Source: a virus
Reading direction: 5' to 3' (one strand)
DNA length: 44,070 nt
IMG/VR virus record: IMGVR_UViG_3300042569_003330
Location: 1-44,070 of that record
Shown here: piece by piece, positions 26,456-33,093 of the stretch
Numbering within the stretch: the first letter of the stretch is position 1
Layout of the letters: every line of letters begins with the position of its first letter
Program-made: the position numbers and the translations under genes
Notes under the pieces: generated by a model
Databases searched by the model: none
What the model was told of the DNA's origin: nothing
Seen by the model: only the letters and a program-made list of their open reading frames with translations

Positions 26456-26539
26456 ATGAATAGACTTACTACAGAATTAGGAACTTTCTTAATAACACAA
26501 GATGGAAGATATATAATTGTAGAAGATGGAAATGTTTAA
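26456..26539 (+). CDS. Possible 27-residue small protein between the spike genes
   Basis: A short frame with ATG and TAA fills most of the 129-base gap between the OB-fold protein and the tip protein. The translation is MNRLTTELGTFLITQDGRYII and a short VEDGNV-like end. The pattern T..G.FLITQDGRYIIVEDG resembles short beta-hairpin repeats seen in phage structural proteins. Its start begins ten bases after the previous stop and no promoter box is visible, so it would depend on translation coupling. It could be chance, but the composition looks protein-like. Confidence 0.4.
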   Translation: MNRLTTELGTFLITQDGRYIIVEDGNV

Positions 26540-26575
26540 GTTGATAGAATCCAATACTGCACATTAAATATCAAT

Positions 26576-28585
26576 ATGCACTATCCCGGAAAATATAATA
26601 ATGACAGTTCTGAAAATGAAGAAATTTTCAAAGATAAAGTTGTTATCAATCAACCTTCAGGAAATATAGAATTTATAAATACAAAGGATTCTGAAAGTAT
26701 AGCAATAACACATAAAAATGGGTCATATCACAAACTTGATAAATTTGGAACAGAAAGATTAACAACAAGAGATCATCGGGAACATGTTCAAGGAAATTCA
26801 TTAACTAATATAAATGGCAGCAATACAATTACCATTGATGAAGGGGAACAAAAAGTTGTTTTAGGGGATAGTATAGAAACAACTGGAGATGCAAACAAAT
26901 GGAAAGAACCAATGACTCAAATCAAAAATGCTCAAAAAGAATTGCATGATAAAAAAAGGTTATTTGAAGTAAAACGGGTAGATTCTAAAAATTCCATTGA
27001 TCAAGCTCCGGGTCAAACAAAATCAGGAAACCCTGCTTCTTGTCCAAGTGATTCCACCACATCAAAAATAATTCAAACAAGTTCAACTACAAATGTTACA
27101 CTTGAAGAAAACGTAATTCCTCGTAAAAAAATTATTCAAATAACTGATAACAAAGATGTTTATAAAAATGTAAAAGGAAGTGGTAATCGTTGTATGACAT
27201 GTTGGGGAAAACTGGTTAGTCCATCAAGTCAGGACGGAGTTTGGGAAACTGAAAGTGGTAAACAGGATATTACCAAAAAACGAGAAGAAGTTCAGAAAAA
27301 AATTGTAGAATATGAAAAACAATTAGGACAAAATAAATGCCCGAATGGAGGAACTTCTATTAAAAATATTGCTAAAAATTTTATAGAAAATATCGGTTTA
27401 GTGTTTAACGATTTTGAAAGTTTTCGTAAAGATCCTCATGGTAAATTAGTGCCTTGCGGCATTAAAATTGATCCATTAGGAACAACTATATATACACAAT
27501 ATCGGGATTCTTCACTCATAGAACACGTAGATGTTGAGAAATTGCCCGGTGGTAGTTATGAACTAAATGTGAATGACGGATGGAAAGCAACAGTTGGTTC
27601 TAATGGTATTGATTTTAAAACTACTGGACCTTTGAATTTATTTGGTTCTATTGTTAACTTAACAGGTGAACAAATTAATATTGGTTCCAGAGGAGAACTT
27701 GGTTTGGAAGGAGAACGAGTGGATATCTCTGGAGATATAATTTCTATTCGTCCAAAAAAATTATCCAGAAGTTTAGAATCAGGTGGAAATACTGAAGAAG
27801 AACAACAAGTATTAATTGATGGCAATTTAAATATTGGATTAAATGCAATTGTTCGTGGAGGATTGCATGTTGAAGGCGAATTAACAACTCATCATATAAC
27901 TGCTCCTTGTGAATATCAAATCACTGAATCAGATTTTACATGGGGAGAACAAATTCCTCCTACTTTTATTGCTCCTAAAAAACCGGGAAAAAATGGAATT
28001 AGAGCAAATGTTCGACCAGAAGATTGTGTAGAAGATTTTCCGAAAAGTCCAACATATGCAACTCTTTTACCGGGTGCAAAAATTGGATTTGTTAATATAA
28101 AAGATGAAACTACGGGTGTGGAAAAAACTTATGATGTTTATTCTTATCGTTCCGAAAATTTTGCACAAGTTGATCCGCATTATCATTACTTCAAAAATCT
28201 TCCGCTAAAACTATTCCAGAACGCCGGAGAATTGAATGTAGCGGCAGGTAGTGTCGGGGGTAGTGGAACTGCGTCTCCACACGATGCCGTGCGTGCAGTG
28301 GGTTCTCGCAACAACTGGACTAAGCCTGTGTTGAGTTTGCCTGTTCAAAATTCCAAAACGGAAAATTCAGTAATCAATAAATTTAGTAATTGCGAAAACA
28401 ATGGAATATCAATTAATAAAACTGATTGGAATGAACCTGCGGAAAGCGATTCATTACCAAATGGCGAAGGAGTTCGTACTAGTAAATATTCAGATCAGGA
28501 ACTTAAAATCCGAATAGCACAAATTGAAAAAGATTTAGAAAGCAAATATGCAGAATTGAAAAGTCAACTAGCAATGATTTCATAA
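26576..28585 (+). CDS. Beta-structured spike tip or central fibre protein
   Basis: The 669-residue product begins with a gp5/VgrG C-terminal-like strand repeat: GNIEFINTKDSESIAITHKNG, then YHKLDKFGTERLTTRDHREHV and NSLTNINGSNTITIDEGEQK. This is followed by a Cys-containing insertion (CPSD, RCMTCWG, KCPNGG). A second strand repeat runs from about 320 (SYELNVNDGWKATVGSNGID, then IVNLTGEQINIGSRGELGLEGE). This fits a trimeric beta-prism. A His-rich QVDPHYHYFKNLPLKLF lies at about 530-550 and could bind metal. The C-terminus is a helix. It carries the beta-prism that T4 keeps within gp5, so the spike appears to be made from two genes. A GC-rich patch covers about 28215-28335. Confidence 0.6.
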   Translation: MHYPGKYNNDSSENEEIFKDKVVINQPSGNIEFINTKDSESIAITHKNGSYHKLDKFGTERLTTRDHREHVQGNSLTNINGSNTITIDEGEQKVVLGDSIETTGDANKWKEPMTQIKNAQKELHDKKRLFEVKRVDSKNSIDQAPGQTKSGNPASCPSDSTTSKIIQTSSTTNVTLEENVIPRKKIIQITDNKDVYKNVKGSGNRCMTCWGKLVSPSSQDGVWETESGKQDITKKREEVQKKIVEYEKQLGQNKCPNGGTSIKNIAKNFIENIGLVFNDFESFRKDPHGKLVPCGIKIDPLGTTIYTQYRDSSLIEHVDVEKLPGGSYELNVNDGWKATVGSNGIDFKTTGPLNLFGSIVNLTGEQINIGSRGELGLEGERVDISGDIISIRPKKLSRSLESGGNTEEEQQVLIDGNLNIGLNAIVRGGLHVEGELTTHHITAPCEYQITESDFTWGEQIPPTFIAPKKPGKNGIRANVRPEDCVEDFPKSPTYATLLPGAKIGFVNIKDETTGVEKTYDVYSYRSENFAQVDPHYHYFKNLPLKLFQNAGELNVAAGSVGGSGTASPHDAVRAVGSRNNWTKPVLSLPVQNSKTENSVINKFSNCENNGISINKTDWNEPAESDSLPNGEGVRTSKYSDQELKIRIAQIEKDLESKYAELKSQLAMIS

Positions 28586-28924
28586 TTAATCATCGTTGTC
28601 ATCCATAAAATCTTGAGCAGATATTCCTCTATTTTGCAATTCTAAAAAATCAGATGCTAAATCGGATAATGCTCTCATTTCCATGTTATTTGCCGAATTG
28701 ACTAATATCATATCATTTCCGCTTGTATCAAAACCGACTAAAATATAACAATCAGTGTATTCTGCTAAAACCGTAGCAATCGCATTTCCTAATTTGTATT
28801 TTTCCTCTGGCGTTTTCTGTTTAGGTTTGCGGCGAATAGTCGGTTCCTTTTTATCGGCGGATTCCAATATTTTTTCAATTTTTCTAATATCGGACTTTGA
28901 TGGTTGTTTGTTTTTATCGTCCAC
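28586..28924 (-). CDS. Hypothetical protein (112 residues), GTG start
   Basis: The product has a basic, charged N-terminus (residues 1-45, many Lys and Pro) and a compact C-terminal domain (GNAIATVLAEYTDCYILVGFDTSGNDMILVNS), followed by an acidic tail. I do not recognise it. The GTG at 28924 is the only good start, as upstream in-frame starts run into a terminator. Its stop directly abuts the stop of the convergent tip gene with no bases between, so the two transcripts meet without an intervening hairpin. Confidence 0.5.
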   Translation of the reverse strand: MDDKNKQPSKSDIRKIEKILESADKKEPTIRRKPKQKTPEEKYKLGNAIATVLAEYTDCYILVGFDTSGNDMILVNSANNMEMRALSDLASDFLELQNRGISAQDFMDDNDD

Positions 28925-28948
28925 AAGTTTACTTATCAGTCTCTTTAT

Positions 28949-28990
28949 AAAAAGAAAAGGGAGAGACTTTCATCTCTCCCTTTTCTTTTT
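28949..28990. terminator. Strong hairpin terminator ending the gp32-gp45 operon
   Basis: An 18-base perfect stem (left arm AAAAAGAAAAGGGAGAGA) with a six-base loop lies immediately after the stop of the minus-strand gene at 28990 and before the GTG gene at 28924. The T-run on the minus strand fits termination of the leftward operon. Confidence 0.88.
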
Positions 28991-29298
28991 CAACTTCGTT
29001 GATGGTATCTCGGATGTTTATGAATAAGTCCTCGACTATTCAAATATTCTGCCAAAACTTCGACACTGTCAGTGTCAAGACGTAAGTTGGTATTAGTATA
29101 TCTTCCTCCATCATAAAGATGCATTGTTTCATCTTTATAGCAAGTGATGAAGATACTCATTCCTCCGTTATCTATGATAAATGACCACTTTCTTTCATCA
29201 GTTTGTGCATAATCGAATGCATCTTCTTTGTCAATTGTGTATCCAATGTCACGAAGACGTTTAATACAATAGCTTTTAGTAGTAAGTTTATTAGACAT
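28990..29298 (-). CDS. Small hypothetical protein, paralogue of its neighbour
   Basis: The 102-residue product has the layout RLRDIGYTI...DERKWSFIIDNGGMSIFITCY...YDGGRYTNTNLRLDTDSVEVL. The next gene upstream has the same order: R L.. T.YTV, DTRCW.AIINQGTDNIFVTYN, YFDIISSN and ILTDVEVDDV. The two are therefore diverged duplicates of one alpha/beta domain. It overlaps the neighbour by eight bases and is the last gene before the terminator. Function is unknown; position downstream of the sliding clamp suggests a role in the early replication phase. Confidence 0.55.
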   Translation of the reverse strand: MSNKLTTKSYCIKRLRDIGYTIDKEDAFDYAQTDERKWSFIIDNGGMSIFITCYKDETMHLYDGGRYTNTNLRLDTDSVEVLAEYLNSRGLIHKHPRYHQRS

Positions 29299-29599
29299 TT
29301 AATTCAGCGGTTTCTTGGGGTTGATCTACGAGAAGAGGACTCTTTGTACAAATATATTCGATTGTATCAAAAACATCGTCAACTTCAACATCAGTCAAAA
29401 TTCTATTAGATGAAATGATATCGAAATATTGAGTTCCTATATCGTATCGGTTAACATTATAAGTTACAAATATATTATCTGTTCCTTGGTTTATAATAGC
29501 TGTCCAGCAACGAGTATCAAGTTGATTATAACTGATATTTTGTCGGGTGACAGTATAGTTGGTATTCTTCAGGCGACCTGAAAAGTTATTGTAGTCCAT
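29291..29599 (-). CDS. Small hypothetical protein, paralogue of its neighbour
   Basis: The 102-residue product has the motif DTRCWTAIINQGTDNIFVTYN in the middle and TDVEVDDVFDTIEYI near the end, matching the downstream gene in order and spacing. The start immediately follows the stop of the gp45-like clamp gene, so expression is probably coupled to it. No catalytic residues stand out, and a small protein-binding or regulatory domain is a guess only. Confidence 0.55.
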   Translation of the reverse strand: MDYNNFSGRLKNTNYTVTRQNISYNQLDTRCWTAIINQGTDNIFVTYNVNRYDIGTQYFDIISSNRILTDVEVDDVFDTIEYICTKSPLLVDQPQETAELNV

Positions 29600-30334
29600 T
29601 TATTTTATAAGTGGGGTTGTTATGTATTTTAGGTTTGTGTTGGGGTTTTCAACTTCGATGTACATGACTCCATTGTCATTTAATTTCATTGAAAAATCGT
29701 TTTTGGCTTTTAGTATAAACCTCAAAATATCAATATCATACGCTTTTTGCGGAATAATTGAGGTTGCACTATCAGTAACAAGAATTTTGATATCATCATA
29801 ATGGGTTGCTGACTTATCACCAAAATAAAAATATACATTATTTTCTTCTTGTTGTAGGTAAAATTTACAGGTATCGGTGGAAAATTCCAATGCTTTTCGA
29901 ATATTATTAACTTTATCCACGCTAATTTCCAACGAATGATGAACTTCGAATTGGCGAAATGTGTTTATGTTGAATTTAGGAACATCTACCAAATTATCAT
30001 CCAATAGCCTAATATTGAATTTAATATCATTTGTGGAAAATGAACACATTCCATTTTCAAGAGAAAAATCCAAAGATATAAATGTTTCGTCATTATTAAT
30101 ACATTGTAATCCTTTAATCAATTTCAATACATTAATGCTGCATCGGTCGATTGATTCAGAAATATTCAATGGACGATACGTATTGTAAAGATGAATTGTT
30201 CTTGATTTGGTTGATGAAACTGAATATAATTCATTATCATGAGTAAAAATAGCTATTTTACCTTCTTTATTCAATTCATTAATTGGATTGATAAAATGAG
30301 CTATAAATTCTTTAGGATTGATCTGGATTTTCAT
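29600..30334 (-). CDS. 45: Sliding clamp (gp45-like)
   Basis: The 244-residue product has the size and pattern of T4 gp45 (228 residues): KEGKIAIFTHDNELYSVSSTKSRTIHLYN in the first domain, then a central SLDFSLENGMCSFSTNDIKFNIRLLDD, and a C-terminal LKAKNDFSMKLNDNGVMYIEVENPNTNLKY. The last block closely follows the family ending in which a strand-loop-strand is followed by a short tail. The trimeric clamp tethers the gp43 polymerase and, in T4, also activates late transcription through gp33 and gp55. It overlaps the upstream proline-rich gene by 23 bases. Confidence 0.8.
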   Translation of the reverse strand: MKIQINPKEFIAHFINPINELNKEGKIAIFTHDNELYSVSSTKSRTIHLYNTYRPLNISESIDRCSINVLKLIKGLQCINNDETFISLDFSLENGMCSFSTNDIKFNIRLLDDNLVDVPKFNINTFRQFEVHHSLEISVDKVNNIRKALEFSTDTCKFYLQQEENNVYFYFGDKSATHYDDIKILVTDSATSIIPQKAYDIDILRFILKAKNDFSMKLNDNGVMYIEVENPNTNLKYITTPLIK

Positions 30335-30902
30335 CAGGAAGAGCGGCGGTAGTTGGAGGAGATAAACGGTCTAAAATAATTTGATTGCTTAGTATAAGCG
30401 CAGAGACTTGTTTTTTCAAGTCTTTAATAGAAGTTTTTAAAGATTTTATTTCAGATTTCAAAGATTTAACTTCAGTTATTAATGCATCACGAAATTGTTG
30501 TTCATCATCAAGATATTGTTTTTGTTTTGCATTGTAATCTGGTATATTAAAATTACTAGTTGACTCCATTGCAGGCATTCCATATTGAGGAGTTTGCGGT
30601 GGAGGCGAAAAACCTCCCGGCATGGGAATCAAATTTGGATTTGCTGGGGGAATAACTCCTTCTGGAATGTTCGGATCAACAGGCGCATATTGTTGTGGAG
30701 GCGCATACTGAGGGGGATATTGGGGAGGGTATTGTTGTTGCCCAATATATTGTGGAGGATTTGGACGTTGATTTCCTCCATTATTTAAAAAATTTCTAAA
30801 ATCGGTGCGATTATGACGTAATCCGGAACTTCCGGCAAGATTTTGTCTCATTTGTCTTTCGACGGATGCCGCTAAAAATGCAATGTCTGTATTATCATCC
30901 AT
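30312..30902 (-). CDS. Proline/glutamine-rich coiled-coil protein
   Basis: The 196-residue product has three parts: a short helical N-terminus (TDIAFLAASVERQMRQNL), a low-complexity Pro/Gln/Tyr tract (about residues 50-120, many PPQY units), and a C-terminal coiled coil (VKSLKSEIKSLKTSIKDLKK). This looks like a flexible oligomeric linker or adaptor. It sits between gp32 and gp45, a place T4 does not use for such a gene, and I recognise no family. The ATG at 30902 is chosen because TAAATA ends six bases before it; another ATG lies two codons upstream. Confidence 0.5.
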   Translation of the reverse strand: MDDNTDIAFLAASVERQMRQNLAGSSGLRHNRTDFRNFLNNGGNQRPNPPQYIGQQQYPPQYPPQYAPPQQYAPVDPNIPEGVIPPANPNLIPMPGGFSPPPQTPQYGMPAMESTSNFNIPDYNAKQKQYLDDEQQFRDALITEVKSLKSEIKSLKTSIKDLKKQVSALILSNQIILDRLSPPTTAALPDENPDQS

Positions 30903-30939
30903 AAACATTATTTAGCGGCATCCACGAAATTTTCAACGA

Positions 30940-31887
30940 TCAATCCTTTAAGAGTTCGTCCAGATCATCGTCTGCACTATCTCCCATTGGAATTTCGTCT
31001 TCCTCTTTATCAACTTTTTTAGAATTGAGTTTAACAGATTTAGACTTTTTAACAACTGGTGCTTCATCTTCATCTTCATCTTCATCGTCCATTTCGTCAT
31101 CTGGAGAAGCACTTTCTCCGAACCAGTGCTTAGACAAGATTTCTTTAATTTCTTCCACAGGTTTTACCTCTGGAATAAATGTTTTCAAATCGTGTGCTTC
31201 TTGAAGAAGTTCCACGATACGTTCCTGACTAAGTCCAAGTGTTTCTGCATCATCAAACATTGTTTCGGAATAGTTATGATAACCACCTTTTTCCGTAACT
31301 TTAATGATAAGAGATTTACCCTTTTCACTCAAATCCAATGCTTTAGTTCCAATCTTTTTACTCATGTCACCAAAAATGGCACCATGAATACGTTTGAATA
31401 CATCACTAATTGGTGCATTAGTCTTATCAAGTTGTGCTGGATAACGAACAACAACAACTTTACCAACTTTTTCTTTTCCTTCTGGATCATCCCCATCCAC
31501 ACTCACCAAATAAGCATTAACTAATTGCTTACGTTGACCAAGCAACTTATATGATGCTTTTTTTTCTGCGTCGTCACCTGCTTTGTTAGCTTCACTATAA
31601 TGTTTCCATTGAGTAGCTTTATAAGGATCTTCTTTAATTCCTGCATCAGATGGAGAACGACCGCCAAAAATAAAGGAGTTATCTACACGGGAGGTGAATC
31701 CGATTTCCTTGTATGTAACAAACGTATTATCTACGTCCTTAATATTTGGCATGAGACGCACAGTATATGTGCAATTCTTTTTGAGGGACAGGAGTCTTTC
31801 ATCTCCCTTATATCCGCCTTTTTCATTTTCAGTGCGAGTTTCCTCAACAGCTTTGACTTGATTAACAATATCTTCTAGATTTATCAT
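30940..31887 (-). CDS. 32: Single-stranded DNA-binding protein (gp32-like)
   Basis: The 315-residue product is close to T4 gp32 (301). The N-terminal half fits the family: a charged start, RLLSLKKNCTYTVRLMPNIKDVDNTFVTY, then YKATQWKHYSEANK and KLLGQRKQLVNAYLVSVDGD, followed by KVVVVRYPAQLDK. The C-terminus is very acidic (DDEMDDEDEDEDEA and a final DDDLDELLKD), like the T4 gp32 tail that recruits replication proteins. The four zinc ligands of T4 gp32 are absent, with only one Cys in the protein, as also seen in other divergent relatives. It lies downstream of a 262-base non-coding region that may regulate it. Confidence 0.85.
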   Translation of the reverse strand: MINLEDIVNQVKAVEETRTENEKGGYKGDERLLSLKKNCTYTVRLMPNIKDVDNTFVTYKEIGFTSRVDNSFIFGGRSPSDAGIKEDPYKATQWKHYSEANKAGDDAEKKASYKLLGQRKQLVNAYLVSVDGDDPEGKEKVGKVVVVRYPAQLDKTNAPISDVFKRIHGAIFGDMSKKIGTKALDLSEKGKSLIIKVTEKGGYHNYSETMFDDAETLGLSQERIVELLQEAHDLKTFIPEVKPVEEIKEILSKHWFGESASPDDEMDDEDEDEDEAPVVKKSKSVKLNSKKVDKEEDEIPMGDSADDDLDELLKD

Positions 31888-32149
31888 AATTTTCTTAATT
31901 TGTTTCTTAATATTTTCTCAACTTTTTAGGTTATATTTTGTAGTTTTACCTACATTAGTATTTATCAGATTTCGTCGGTTTTCCTGCACCAGCACCATTT
32001 CCAGAATCGAACTGGACGGTTTTTAGATCAAATAAAAAATAGTTTTTAATTTGCTGTGTGAAATCTTATTGACAGAAGCGATTTTGGTTGTTTGTTGTAA
32101 GGATAAAACATCTTTTTATTTGCTGTATCGCTTCTTCCTTTATCTTACA
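31888..32149 (-). other. 262-base region upstream of gp32 with a possible RNA element
   Basis: This is the longest gap in the replication block. On the minus strand 31999-32015 folds into a perfect five-base stem TCCAG/CTGGA around TTCGATT. A frame without a normal start codon (31955-32065, 36 codons plus stop) translates to a Gly-rich end, DSGNGAGAGKPTKSDKY. A 21-codon frame with ATG at 32111 overlaps it in another frame. A short direct repeat with core TTTGCTGT occurs at about 32045-32059 and 32112-32126. T4 gp32 controls its own translation through an upstream pseudoknot, so an operator here is plausible. A broken small gene is the alternative. Confidence 0.35.
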
Positions 32150-32821
32150 CTACTTTGCTCCCCTTTGCAACTGTTTTCTGATGTATCTTGCTATTTTTTC
32201 TTGGACTTTACTCAGAAATTCTTTTGTCTTCTGGCTTCCTTGATATTTGTTATACAAATTTTGTAAATTCATTGAAGACCCAAAATATAATTCAAATTCA
32301 TCTTTTGGCAAATTATACAATAAATTGTAAAATTCTGGAATACTAAAAACAACATACCAAGAGATTTTATGTTGTTTTAAATGAATTAAGCAATCGTTTT
32401 GAGCCACTGAACAAAATTTAGGGTATTCTGAAAAACTTATTTCTTTTTCAATACAAAACTTTGCAATAAATTTATAAGATTCTTTGAAAAATTCAAATTG
32501 TGTTTCTGGTTCACTATCTTTTAGTAGTTGCAAAAACGCTAAACATGTAGAAATTCCTTTTTGACTACTATAAAAACTCAAAGAGTAATAAGGCTTTTCA
32601 TCGTTGTAAATTTTATAAGGTGCATCAAAATATTTCTGACTGGAAAATGCAGGATATTTTTGAAAGATTTTTTCTATTTTAGCTAATTGAAATATTTTCT
32701 TTTCATCTTTTTCAATATCTGAAAAATTCTTTTTTGCACGAAAAGGTTCATTTTTGTTTTGACGATATGATTTTAAATATAAATTATAAATTTGTTTCTG
32801 CTTTTCCGTTAATTGATTCAT
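32150..32821 (-). CDS. Hypothetical protein (223 residues) between gp41 and gp32
   Basis: The product starts MNQLTEKQKQIYNLYLKSYRQNKNEPFRAKKNF and has a central block PYKIYNDEKPYYSLSFYSSQKGISTCLAFLQLL. It ends with a basic helix (QEKIARYIRKQLQRGAK). It is mostly helical and basic at both ends, consistent with DNA or protein binding. Its size and place next to gp32 recall the T4 helicase loader gp59 (217 residues), but I see no sequence match, so that is only a positional guess. Its ATG overlaps the TGA of the upstream gene (ATGA). Confidence 0.55.
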   Translation of the reverse strand: MNQLTEKQKQIYNLYLKSYRQNKNEPFRAKKNFSDIEKDEKKIFQLAKIEKIFQKYPAFSSQKYFDAPYKIYNDEKPYYSLSFYSSQKGISTCLAFLQLLKDSEPETQFEFFKESYKFIAKFCIEKEISFSEYPKFCSVAQNDCLIHLKQHKISWYVVFSIPEFYNLLYNLPKDEFELYFGSSMNLQNLYNKYQGSQKTKEFLSKVQEKIARYIRKQLQRGAK

Positions 32822-33084
32822 TTTTTAATTTTTTTCGATTTGTTAAGAGAAGGATAACGATATGCCATATATTCTACAATAGAATACCACGAAGTTTCTG
32901 ACATTTCAACTAGAGCATTTTGTAACTGTTGATGTTTTTGTATTGTTAGAAACAACGTAACACATGAAATTGGTTTATTAGTAACAATTGTTACTAAACT
33001 CCCAAATTTGTTTATCAAATCTTCTAATTCTTGATTTATTAAGAAAGTATTAGCACACGGAGATACAAAGTCATCATTATACAT
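32818..33084 (-). CDS. Small hypothetical protein (88 residues)
   Basis: The product starts MYNDDFVSPCANTFLINQEL, has a helical middle (QKHQQLQNALVEMSETSWYSIVEYMAYRYPS) and ends in a basic KSKKIKK tail. I do not recognise it. TAAATA overlaps the stop codon of the helicase gene and ends six bases before this ATG. Its stop overlaps the next ATG, so both are translated from one message. In T4 the small late co-activator gp33 is encoded near gp59 and gp32, but no gp33 signature is visible. Confidence 0.5.
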   Translation of the reverse strand: MYNDDFVSPCANTFLINQELEDLINKFGSLVTIVTNKPISCVTLFLTIQKHQQLQNALVEMSETSWYSIVEYMAYRYPSLNKSKKIKK

Positions 33085-33093
33085 TATTTTTAT

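Noticed and set aside
31995-32020. A tRNA gene on the minus strand, because of a perfect TCCAG-TTCGATT-CTGGA T-arm and an upstream stem resembling an anticodon arm.
   Set aside because: No D-arm and no 5' acceptor strand complementary to AATGGTG could be found upstream, and the same bases read as a protein-like frame. At most it is a hairpin or tRNA remnant.
32150-33084. Assignment of the two small genes between gp41 and gp32 as gp59 and gp33.
   Set aside because: Only position and rough size agree; no sequence feature of either T4 protein could be seen.
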